From: Xanthomonas sp. Leaf131
GTDB lineage: Bacteria; Pseudomonadota; Gammaproteobacteria; Xanthomonadales; Xanthomonadaceae
DNA: 64,000 nucleotides
Direction: 5' to 3'
Assembly: GCF_001423495.1 (NCBI RefSeq)
Contig: NZ_LMOG01000012.1
Location: 69,999 to 133,998 of the forward strand
The translations under genes and the position numbers were made by a program. Under the pieces are notes generated by a model that saw only the letters and a program-made list of their open reading frames with translations, was not told the origin of the DNA and did not search any database. Positions 24,915 to 32,565 of the stretch are shown one piece after another. Numbering within the stretch: position 1 is the stretch's first letter; every line of letters starts with the position of its first letter.

Positions 24915-25786
24915 GTGCGGCCGGGTCGCTGCAGGCTCCCATGGACGAGCGTCGGCGGCTGACCACGACGCTGGTGATCTCGCTGCTGCTGCACGGGGTG
25001 CTGATCCTGGGCGTGGGCTTTGCGGTCAGCGAAGACGCGCCGCTGGTGCCGACACTGGATGTGATCTTCAGCCAGACCAGCACCCCGCTGACGCCCAAGC
25101 AGGCCGATTTCCTGGCCCAGGCCAATCAGCAGGGCGGCGGCAATCACGACACCGCACAACGCCCGCGCGATAGCCAACCCGGCGTGGTGCCGCAGGAGCG
25201 CAGCGGGCTGGCTGCACAGGCGCAGCGCGCCACCACGGTGCAGGCGCCCGAACCCACGCAGACCCGCGTGGTGGCCAGTCGTCGCGGCGAGCAGACCGTG
25301 CCGACCCCGCAGCCGAATCCGCAAACCGACCCGCTCACCCCGGCCGATGCGCAACGCGTTCAGCGCGACGCGGAAATGGCCCGGCTCGCGGCCGAGGTGC
25401 ATCTGCGCTCGGAGCAATACGCCAAGCGCCCCAATCGCAAGTTCGTCTCGGCCAGCACGCGCGAATACGCCTACGCCAACTATCTGCGCGCCTGGGTGGA
25501 TCGCGCCGAGCGCGTCGGCAATCTCAATTACCCGGATGAAGCGCGCCGGCGCCGACTCGGCGGCAAGGTGGTCATCAGCGTGGGCGTGCGCCGCGACGGC
25601 AGCGTGGAAAGCAGCCGCGTGCTGATCTCCAGCGGCACCCCGGCACTGGACGCCGCAGCGCTGCGCGTGGTGCAGCTGGCGCAGCCGTTCCCGCCGCTGC
25701 CCCGGACCAAGGACGACGTGGACATCCTGCAGGTCACGCGCACCTGGCTGTTTTTGCCCGGCGGCGAGCTGCACGACGATCGGTGA
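24911..25786 (+). CDS. TonB-family energy transducer
   Basis: A 291-residue protein with a short cytoplasmic N-terminus, one transmembrane helix near 22-42 (TLVISLLLHGVLILGVGFAV), a periplasmic linker with Pro/Gln-rich parts, and a C-terminal TonB domain. That domain has the signature YPDEARRRRLGGKVVISVGV near 208, then RDGSVESSRVLISSGTPALD and ALRVVQLAQPFPP. It would transmit proton-motive force to outer-membrane receptors, or act as a TonB-like stress or motility protein. The position directly after gshB with a 4-bp overlap is a recurring arrangement, seen in Pseudomonas. This is probably not the main exbB-exbD-linked TonB, since no exb genes are nearby. Confidence 0.88.
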   Translation: MSAAGSLQAPMDERRRLTTTLVISLLLHGVLILGVGFAVSEDAPLVPTLDVIFSQTSTPLTPKQADFLAQANQQGGGNHDTAQRPRDSQPGVVPQERSGLAAQAQRATTVQAPEPTQTRVVASRRGEQTVPTPQPNPQTDPLTPADAQRVQRDAEMARLAAEVHLRSEQYAKRPNRKFVSASTREYAYANYLRAWVDRAERVGNLNYPDEARRRRLGGKVVISVGVRRDGSVESSRVLISSGTPALDAAALRVVQLAQPFPPLPRTKDDVDILQVTRTWLFLPGGELHDDR

Positions 25787-25947
25787 GGTGTGGTGGGTTG
25801 AGGTGTGGTGTGTTTGATCGATGATGCGACCAAATATGTCGCCATCTTTTGCCAACTGCTCGCGCCGGTTTGTCAGCCACCTTAAGACCGTGAGATCTTG
25901 GCTGTGTTGGGAGGAGCAGAAGCAGAGCGGATGATCTGCAGCCTGGC

Positions 25948-26040
25948 TGCAGGGCCCTTGCCCGCCCACCATCGCAGGACACGCCGCAAGTACGTCCTTG
26001 TAGGCTCTTACGCGGCATCCATGCCGCGTAAGGTCCCGCG
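25948..26040 (-). repeat. Family 1 palindromic repeat, truncated copy D
   Basis: This matches copy A from its first base (TGCAGGGCCCTTGCCCGCCC) through the inner hairpin and GGTCCCGCG. It then breaks off, lacking the second outer arm. Confidence 0.85.
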
Positions 26041-26126
26041 TTGCTTAGATAACGGGGCGTCCGATCATCTTCTCAATGCAAGCCGAGCAGTGGACAAGCT
26101 TTAAGAAAGCAACCGACAAACTCTCT

Positions 26127-26233
26127 GGTGCGGTGTCCTCACCGATTGCGGGACCGTGTGGCGGCACGGATGCCGCCACCGAGCCTACAGGGACGTACTT
26201 GCGGCGTGTCCCGCGAGCGGTGAGGGCACCGCA
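26127..26233 (+). repeat. Family 1 variant repeat, copy E
   Basis: The linker CCTACAGGGACGTACTTGCG, then GCGTGTCCCGCG, is nearly identical to that of copy B, but both stems differ. The inner stem is GTGGCGGCA facing TGCCGCCAC, and the outer arms are GCGGTGTCCTCACCGATTGC facing GCGGTGAGGGCACCGC. Pairing is maintained on both sides. Confidence 0.8.
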
Positions 26234-26374
26234 CGCTCGACCGACCAAGCTTTTGACACCATCTAAACGCCGCCAAGACTCGACATCTTGATTGCCTTGG
26301 AATCGTTGGACAGTTGTTGCAACTTTCCATATCCGCAATCTTGCCGCCATCAAAACAGCGTTCAAAAGGTGTTG

Positions 26375-27097
26375 TTAGCCGCTCTTGGCGCCGACCGCCT
26401 TCGCTGCGCGTGCGGCCTGCTGCTCGATCAGGGTCAGCGCAACGTTGTCGCGCAGATACGCCGGTTCGACCCGCTCCGGCGCCACGCCTTCGCCGCGCAG
26501 CAGCGCCGGCACGGCGAGTGTGAGTAGATCGGCAGCGTGCGGGAGCGCAGTTGCATCGATGCTGGTCAGCTGCGCTGCGAATCGCTGTTGCAGCAGTGCA
26601 TCGGCAGCGGCGAATCCAGTGCCGACACCGGCAAAGCGTTGCAGCGTATTCGGCAGAACCAAGGCGTCCGGTGCACAGACCACTTCCGGCGCCAGTTCCA
26701 GCAGCGTGTCGCCGCGGCGCTCAAACACGCCGGCATACACCTCACCCATGCGCGCATCGATGCAGGCCATCACGTGCGTCGCATCGGCCGGCGCGCGCAA
26801 GGCCAGCACCTGTAGCGTGGAAACGGCAAGCACCGGCACGTCCAGGCCCAGGGCGATGCCTTGCGCGATGCCGATCGCCAGCCGCACGCCGGTGAAGGCG
26901 CCGGGGCCACGGCCGACCGCAATCGCATCCAGCTGGCGGCGCGCGATACCGGCGTCGGCCAGCAGTTGCTCGGCCCACGGCAGCGCCAGCTCGGCATGGC
27001 GGCGCGGCGCCAGTTCGAAGCGCTCGAGTACACGGCCATCCACATGCAATGCGACGGAACAGGCTTCGGTGGAGGTCTCGAACGCGAGGACTTTCAT
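26375..27097 (-). CDS. tsaB: tRNA threonylcarbamoyladenosine biosynthesis protein TsaB
   Basis: A 240-residue member of the ASKHA fold that partners TsaD and TsaE in making t6A37 on ANN-decoding tRNAs. Seen are KVLAFETSTEACSVAL at the N-terminus, RRHAELALPWAEQLLADAGI near 38 and GRGPGAFTGVRLAIGIAQG near 68. The C-terminal YLRDNVAL is also present. The frame extends upstream to 27226, but ATG 27097 is the family start. The last codons and stop (AAGAGCGGCTAA) coincide with a family 3 repeat-end motif. It follows the DinG-like helicase by 28 bp, a conserved pairing (yoaA-tsaB in E. coli). Confidence 0.93.
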   Translation of the reverse strand: MKVLAFETSTEACSVALHVDGRVLERFELAPRRHAELALPWAEQLLADAGIARRQLDAIAVGRGPGAFTGVRLAIGIAQGIALGLDVPVLAVSTLQVLALRAPADATHVMACIDARMGEVYAGVFERRGDTLLELAPEVVCAPDALVLPNTLQRFAGVGTGFAAADALLQQRFAAQLTSIDATALPHAADLLTLAVPALLRGEGVAPERVEPAYLRDNVALTLIEQQAARAAKAVGAKSG

Positions 27098-27125
27098 GAC
27101 AGGACCGCAGGCAGGAAGGGGAAGC

Positions 27126-29132
27126 TCACCCGTCGCCGAACGGCAACGCGCGCACGCCATTGTCGCCCACCGGCGCGGCGACGCCAAAAAAAGCGCGCAC
27201 ATCGCCGATCTCGCGGGTGCGCGCAAACGGCGGCAGCGAATTCATGAAGGTGCGACCGTAGCCCTTGTTCAACAGCCGTGGGTCGCACAGCACCAGCACA
27301 CCGCGATCGGTCTCGCTGCGGATCAGCCGGCCCACGCCCTGTTTCAGCGCGATCACCGCCTGCGGCAGTTGTTCGTCGCGGAACGGGTTGCCGCCCTCGC
27401 GGCGGATCGCATCCAGGCGCGCTTCGAAGACCGGGTCGTCGGGCGCCGCGAATGGCAGCTTGTCGATCACCACCACACTCAAGGCATCGCCGACCACGTC
27501 CACGCCCTCGCGAAAGCTGGCCGACCCCAGCAGCACGCCGTTGCCGGAATTGCGGAAACGCTGCAGCAAGGTCGCGCGTGGCGCTTCGCCTTGCACGAAC
27601 AAGGGCCACGGCGCACCGCGCAATGCCTCGGCCGCTTCGCGCAGCGCGCGGTGCGAGGCGAACAACAGGAATGCGCGGCCGTTGGAGGCTTCCAGCACCG
27701 GCGTCAGCGCGGCGATCAGCGCCGTGCCGAATCCACGCGCGGCCGGATCGGGCAGATGCGGTGGCAGATAGCACAGCGCCTGGCGCGCCCAATCGAAGGG
27801 GCTGGGTTGCAACAAAGTCACCGGATCGCTCAAACCCAGCCGCTGCGCGATGTGGTCGAACTCGCCGCCCACTGCCAGCGTGGCCGAGGTGAACACCCAG
27901 GCCGCCTGCGATTTTTCGCGGTGTTCGCGCAGCGGGCCGGACACATCCAGCGGCGTGCGCTGGCAGCGGAATCCGCGCGGGCTCAGCTCGTACCAGAGCA
28001 CATCGTTGTCGACGGCTTCCGGCAATTCCTGAGCGAAATCCAGCACCGGCGCGTCTTCGCCTAGCCACCGCGACAGCCGCGCAAGTGCTTCCTGCGCGCG
28101 TGCAGAGCAGCCATCGAAACCGGGCGATGCCTCGCGCAACGGCAGCAAGGCCTCGCCCAACCGCGCCAACGACGACAACACCGCATCGAAGCCTTCGCGC
28201 ACCTGCGGCTTGGCCAGCGCACGCCACTGCGTGCCGCGTGGCGGCAGGCCCTCCATGCCCGCACGCAGCCCGCGCAAGGCTTCGTCCAGGGCCAGGATCG
28301 GCTCCTGCAGACTGGCCTGCGCACCGGCGACCAGGCGCGCTTCGACCATGCAATCGCGGGCCAGCTCCTGCCACGGCCGCATGCCGAAACTTTCGCCGAA
28401 GAAGTTCGCCGCCAGTTCCGGCAGCTGATGCGCTTCGTCGATGACGAAGGCCTGCGCGCCGGGTAGGATCTCGCCGAAACCTTCCTGTTTGAGCGCCAGG
28501 TCGGCCAGCAGCAGATGATGATTGACCACCACCAGATCGGCCGCCTGCGCGCGCTGACGCGCCTGCACCACAAAACACTCGCTATAGAACGGGCATTCGG
28601 TGCCCAGGCAGTTGTCGACGGTGGAGGTCACCAGCGGCAGCAGCGGCGAGTCGTCCGGCAAGGCCTCCATCTCGGCCATGTCGCCGAACTGGGTGCGCCC
28701 GCTCCAGGCCACGATGCGCTGGAACTGCGAGACCTGTTCGGGCGTGGAAAACCGCGGCTCGCCGCGTGCCTGCTGGGTGCGGTATTTGCACAGGTAATTC
28801 GCACGCCCCTTCAGCAGCGCGCTGCGCAGGCCGATGCCGAGTGCGGCACGCACGCGCGGCAGATCGCGATGGAACAGCTGATCCTGCAGCGCGCGGGTGC
28901 CGGTCGAAATGATGGTCTTGAGCCCGGACAGCAGCACCGGTACCAGATAGGCGTAGGTCTTGCCGGTCCCGGTGCCGGCCTCGGCCAACAGCACATCGCG
29001 CTGCTCGAACGCTTCGGCAATGGCGCCGGTCAGGCGCAACTGCGCGGGGCGCGGCGCAAACGCATCGAGCTGACGCGCAAGCACCCCGCCCTCGCTGAGC
29101 GCCTCGATGCTGGCAGTGGCAAGTTGGGACAT
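27126..29132 (-). CDS. yoaA: DinG/YoaA-family ATP-dependent DNA helicase
   Basis: A 668-residue XPD-like superfamily 2 helicase. Walker A is EAGTGTGKTYAYLVP near 50, four Cys for a 4Fe-4S cluster lie between about 113 and 185 (NYLCKYR; DNCLGTECPFYSECF), and the DEAH box is FVIDEAHQLPELA near 233. The C-terminal motifs are GSASFREGVDVVGD and QGVGRLIRSETDRG. It would unwind DNA 5' to 3' in repair, and is similar to E. coli YoaA. It is upstream of tsaB in the same direction, so they are likely co-transcribed. Confidence 0.92.
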   Translation of the reverse strand: MSQLATASIEALSEGGVLARQLDAFAPRPAQLRLTGAIAEAFEQRDVLLAEAGTGTGKTYAYLVPVLLSGLKTIISTGTRALQDQLFHRDLPRVRAALGIGLRSALLKGRANYLCKYRTQQARGEPRFSTPEQVSQFQRIVAWSGRTQFGDMAEMEALPDDSPLLPLVTSTVDNCLGTECPFYSECFVVQARQRAQAADLVVVNHHLLLADLALKQEGFGEILPGAQAFVIDEAHQLPELAANFFGESFGMRPWQELARDCMVEARLVAGAQASLQEPILALDEALRGLRAGMEGLPPRGTQWRALAKPQVREGFDAVLSSLARLGEALLPLREASPGFDGCSARAQEALARLSRWLGEDAPVLDFAQELPEAVDNDVLWYELSPRGFRCQRTPLDVSGPLREHREKSQAAWVFTSATLAVGGEFDHIAQRLGLSDPVTLLQPSPFDWARQALCYLPPHLPDPAARGFGTALIAALTPVLEASNGRAFLLFASHRALREAAEALRGAPWPLFVQGEAPRATLLQRFRNSGNGVLLGSASFREGVDVVGDALSVVVIDKLPFAAPDDPVFEARLDAIRREGGNPFRDEQLPQAVIALKQGVGRLIRSETDRGVLVLCDPRLLNKGYGRTFMNSLPPFARTREIGDVRAFFGVAAPVGDNGVRALPFGDG

Positions 29133-29343
29133 GAGACCGAACTAAAGACGGGATACAGAAGCGCGACAGCCTAGCGCGTGCGCGGTGATGCCGCCTGCGT
29201 TGCGTTCGATGCTGCCAACCGCACGAGGCGATCGCTGCTGCGGCGCCTGGATGAAGCGCGCTGGTCGGCCCGCTATCCGGCAACCTGCAGACTTAGGTCT
29301 GAACGGCCATCGAAACGACAGCGCGCACTGCCCTGCCGCTGCC

Positions 29344-29868
29344 TCAATACCGCTTCACACCAGGCACCGTGCATCCGGCGATCTGCCCCTTGGCCGAGGC
29401 CGCGTTTTCTTTTTCGCCACGGGCAATCCGCGACTGCTCGATGGTGGCCCAATGACGACGGCACAGCGGGCCGGTCTTGGAACCCAGCTCGATGGCCTGT
29501 TTGGCGAAGCGCTCGGCGGCCGGCCAATCGGCTTGCAGCACTGAAATTTCCGCGCGTTCCTGCAGCACGGCCGGATCGCCGGAAACCAGGCCCAGCGCCT
29601 GGTCCAGTGCCGCTGCCGCAGCGTTCAGATCGCCGGCCTGGCGCTTGGCCTTGGCGGTCTCGCGCAGATCGTCCACCTGCGGGTCGCGCAGCGGCTGCAC
29701 CGACAGTTCGGTGTCGTCGATACCGGCTTCGCGTTCGATCAGCAACAGCCGCTGCGTGGGCGTGGTCGGGTCCACCGGTGGCGGCGGCGGTGCGGGCGGC
29801 GCGCTGACGCAGGCGCTGAGCGCGGCAAGCGCGCCGATGAGGGCAAGGAGACGGTGCAATCGGTTCAT
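29344..29868 (-). CDS. TPR-type outer-membrane lipoprotein
   Basis: A 174-residue protein with a lipoprotein signal (LLALIGALAALSAC, Cys near 20), a Pro-rich spacer (APPAPPPPPVD) and TPR-like helices (AKAKRQAGDLNAAAAALDQA; LQERAEISVLQADWPAAERF). The start at 29868 is chosen for GGAATGA just upstream; the frame extends further without support. It lies 13 bp after the PBP1b gene, so it may be an accessory lipoprotein for peptidoglycan synthesis, in the way LpoB activates PBP1b. That role is inference from position; sequence similarity to LpoB is not evident. Confidence 0.82.
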   Translation of the reverse strand: MNRLHRLLALIGALAALSACVSAPPAPPPPPVDPTTPTQRLLLIEREAGIDDTELSVQPLRDPQVDDLRETAKAKRQAGDLNAAAAALDQALGLVSGDPAVLQERAEISVLQADWPAAERFAKQAIELGSKTGPLCRRHWATIEQSRIARGEKENAASAKGQIAGCTVPGVKRY

Positions 29869-29881
29869 GAGGTCATTCCAA

Positions 29882-32326
29882 TCAGTGCGCAGGTGGGGGC
29901 GAGGCAGGCGCGGGTGCGGGGTCTTCCGGCTTCTTCTCCAGGCCGAAGAAGCGCCGCCAGCCGCCACCGCTGGATTGTTCGGCAGGCGCTGCAGGATCGC
30001 CGGGCGCGCCTTCGATCGACGGTGCATTGCCGGCACACGGCGCGTAGGCCGGCGTGAACCCGACCACGAACGGGAACTGGCGCGCACCCGGGCAACCGGC
30101 ATCGGTCACGCCGGTGCCGGCCGCGTCCACCCACTGCCAGTCCAGACCCTTGCCGCTGACCTTCAACGGCGCACTCGGCAGCCGCGCGAAGATGCTCGAC
30201 CACACCCGCATCGCACCGGTGGCGCCGTACAGGCCGGTCTGCTCGTTCTGGTCGTTGCCCATCCAGATCACCGCCAGATGGTCGCCGGTGTAACCGGCGT
30301 ACCAGCTGTCGCGGCCGTCGTTGGAAGTACCGGTCTTGCCGGCCGGCGACAACCGCCCCAGACCGTCGCCCAGCAGCTGCCGCGCAGTTCCGCCGCTGAC
30401 CACCTGCTGCAAGGCGATGCTGATCAGGTTGGCAGCGACCGAATCGCCTTCCTGCGCCGGGGCCGGGGTCTTGTCGTAGCGCTTGAGCAACTTGCCCTGC
30501 GGGTCGAGCACGCCGCGCACCGCATGCAGCGGCTGGATCTCGCCACCGGCGGCCAGAAACTGATACAGCTGCGCCATGCCGTACGGGCTCTGATCGGTTG
30601 CGCCCAGGATCAGCGACGGATTGGTCTCGGCCTTGATGCCGGCCAGCACCTGGATCAGCTGGGCGATGCGTTCGGGGCCAACCTGCATGCCCACGCGCAC
30701 CGTGGCCTGGTTGTAGGAATGCGCCAGCGCATCGATCAAGCGCACCGTGCCGTGACTGCGGTTGTCGGAATTGCCCGGCGACCAGGTCTTGCCACGGCTG
30801 AGCTGTACCGTCACCGGCGCATCGTCGACCCAGCTGGACAGCGCCCAGCGGTCCGGCGAGGCCAGCGCCAACAGGTAGACGAATGGCTTGAGCAACGAGC
30901 CGACCTGGCGCTGCGCTTCGACCGCACGATTGAAGCCCGGCTTGGCCACGTCGCGACTGCCGACCACCGCCAGCACATCGCCGTTATGCACATCGGTGAG
31001 CACCAGGCCGGCCTGCAGCGGCGGGCGCTTCTTGTTGTCCAGCCGCTTGATGGTGCCGGTCACCGCGCCTTCGGCGTACGCCTGCGCGGAGGGCGACATG
31101 CCGGTGAGCACGCTCATGCCGGCACCTTGCAGCACGCCTTCGGGATAGTCGTGCGCCAGCTGCCGCCGCACCAGATCCACATAGGCCGGGAAGCGGTTGG
31201 CGGCAACCAGGCCCGGTTCCTTGGGCACGCCCAACGGTTCGGCCAGTGCGCGCTTGTATTCGGCCGCGTCGATCAGGTTGTTTTCGTGCAGTTTGCCGAG
31301 CACGAAGTTGCGCCGATCCAGCGCGCGCTCCGGGTTGCGCCGCGGGTCGTAGTACGACGGCCCCTTGACCAGGCCGATCAGCAAGGCGATCTGCTCGGTG
31401 GTCATCGAATTGAGTTCGCGACCGAACCACAGCTCCGCGCCCGAGGACACGCCATGGATCGCCTGCCCGCCGCGCTGACCCAGGTAGACCTGGTTGAGAT
31501 AGGCCTCCAGGATGGTGCGCTTGTCGTAGCGTGCCTCCATGATTACCGCATACAGGATTTCATTGAACTTGCGGGTAACGGTCTGTTCCTTGCCGATGCC
31601 AAGCAGGCCGCTGCGGGCGAGCTGCTGGGTCAAGGTACTGGCACCCTGGCGCACCTGACCGCCGGAGCGCGCCATGATCCAGGCCGCGCGCACCATGCCG
31701 CTGAGATCGATGCCGTGATGGCTGTTGAAGTCGCGGTCTTCGACCGCCTGCAGCCCGGTGACCAGCAACTCGGGCACTTCCTCCATGCGTACCAGACGGC
31801 GCTCTTCCTGCTTCTGCCCGTACAGCGTGGCGATGCGTGCCGGATCCAGACGCGCGCTTTTCAACGCCTTGCGGTCGCCGGAGTCGCGCAGGCTGGCCAC
31901 GCGCCCGCCGGACACGCTGACCTCGATACGCCGCGCAGGCACCCGCCCATCCACGTCGATATAGCCGCGGCTGGCGATGGTGAAACGGCTGCCGTCCTGC
32001 TGGTAGGTGCCGGCCAGCTTGGCTTGACCATCGTCCCGGTACGAAGCCGCATCCAGTTCGGTCTTCAAGGTCGCCGCATCCAGCGCATCGCCGGGTGCCA
32101 GCACCAATGGCCGCCCGTACACGCGGGTGGGGATCTGCCAACGCAGCTCACCGAAGCGTTGAGTGACCTGTTTGTTCAGATAGACCGTGTAGGGAATCAG
32201 GAAACCAAGCGCCAGCGCGATTGCGGCCAGCCCCCAGACAATCAGCCGGCGTTGCCAGCGGGAGCCTTGCTCGGTGGTGTCGTCCTCGAAATCGTCGGGA
32301 GCGTCGTGGTCGTGGCGTCGGGGCAC
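29882..32326 (-). CDS. mrcB: Penicillin-binding protein 1B (glycosyltransferase/transpeptidase)
   Basis: An 814-residue class A PBP that polymerises and cross-links peptidoglycan in the periplasm. It has a cytoplasmic N-terminus, a transmembrane helix near 29-50 (LIVWGLAAIALALGFLIPYT), a UB2H-like region and a GT51 domain (AVEDRDFNSHHGIDLSG, catalytic Glu near 195; QGASTLTQQLAR; RKFNEILYAVIMEARYDK). The transpeptidase follows, with SLLKPF (Ser near 478), SYN and KTGTSNDGRDSW. The reading frame begins with GTG at 32326; there is no ATG close by. The C-terminal tail is Pro/Ala-rich. A short lipoprotein gene follows. Confidence 0.95.
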   Translation of the reverse strand: MPRRHDHDAPDDFEDDTTEQGSRWQRRLIVWGLAAIALALGFLIPYTVYLNKQVTQRFGELRWQIPTRVYGRPLVLAPGDALDAATLKTELDAASYRDDGQAKLAGTYQQDGSRFTIASRGYIDVDGRVPARRIEVSVSGGRVASLRDSGDRKALKSARLDPARIATLYGQKQEERRLVRMEEVPELLVTGLQAVEDRDFNSHHGIDLSGMVRAAWIMARSGGQVRQGASTLTQQLARSGLLGIGKEQTVTRKFNEILYAVIMEARYDKRTILEAYLNQVYLGQRGGQAIHGVSSGAELWFGRELNSMTTEQIALLIGLVKGPSYYDPRRNPERALDRRNFVLGKLHENNLIDAAEYKRALAEPLGVPKEPGLVAANRFPAYVDLVRRQLAHDYPEGVLQGAGMSVLTGMSPSAQAYAEGAVTGTIKRLDNKKRPPLQAGLVLTDVHNGDVLAVVGSRDVAKPGFNRAVEAQRQVGSLLKPFVYLLALASPDRWALSSWVDDAPVTVQLSRGKTWSPGNSDNRSHGTVRLIDALAHSYNQATVRVGMQVGPERIAQLIQVLAGIKAETNPSLILGATDQSPYGMAQLYQFLAAGGEIQPLHAVRGVLDPQGKLLKRYDKTPAPAQEGDSVAANLISIALQQVVSGGTARQLLGDGLGRLSPAGKTGTSNDGRDSWYAGYTGDHLAVIWMGNDQNEQTGLYGATGAMRVWSSIFARLPSAPLKVSGKGLDWQWVDAAGTGVTDAGCPGARQFPFVVGFTPAYAPCAGNAPSIEGAPGDPAAPAEQSSGGGWRRFFGLEKKPEDPAPAPASPPPAH

Positions 32327-32402
32327 AGGGATGCGAGAATGTAGAGTCCGGCGAGTCTAGCGCAGCGCTGTCCTGGTTGTGGCCAGCCGGACCCTTTGAC
32401 TT

Positions 32403-32550
32403 AAGAGCGGCTAACAAAACTGCGGCGCGCATCGTCAGGCGGGCGCGGACCGTACTCGGCATCGGCAGTGAGCCTTCGTACACTGCGGTTCCCTCGGGTG
32501 GTCCACACCACCTGACGACTGCTCGCTAGGTTTCATTCGCCGCTCTACGC
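32403..32550. repeat. Family 3 repeat, copy 2
   Basis: It is bounded by AAGAGCGGCTAACAAAACTG and TCGCCGCTCTACGC, an imperfect terminal inverted repeat. Internal blocks TTCGTACACTGCGG and CCTGACGACTGCTCGCTA match the copy at 10508-10652. It sits in the divergent spacer between PBP1b and the glycosyltransferase gene, so it may carry or displace their promoters. Confidence 0.75.
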
Positions 32551-32565
32551 TGGAGTTCCAACGCA

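Larger units (their letters stand above)
25787..26374. other. Gene-free stretch with repeats between tonB-like gene and tsaB
   Basis: Two family 1 repeats (25948-26040 and 26127-26233) fill about a third of it. The first 50 bases after the tonB-like stop are GT-rich (GGTGTGGTGGGTTGAGGTG). No credible gene. The right end carries AGCCGCTCTT, resembling a family 3 end. Confidence 0.6.

Noticed and set aside
29477-32344. A 955-residue plus-strand frame opposite PBP1b
   Set aside because: Antisense shadow of PBP1b and the lipoprotein gene; composition is typical of reverse-frame translation.
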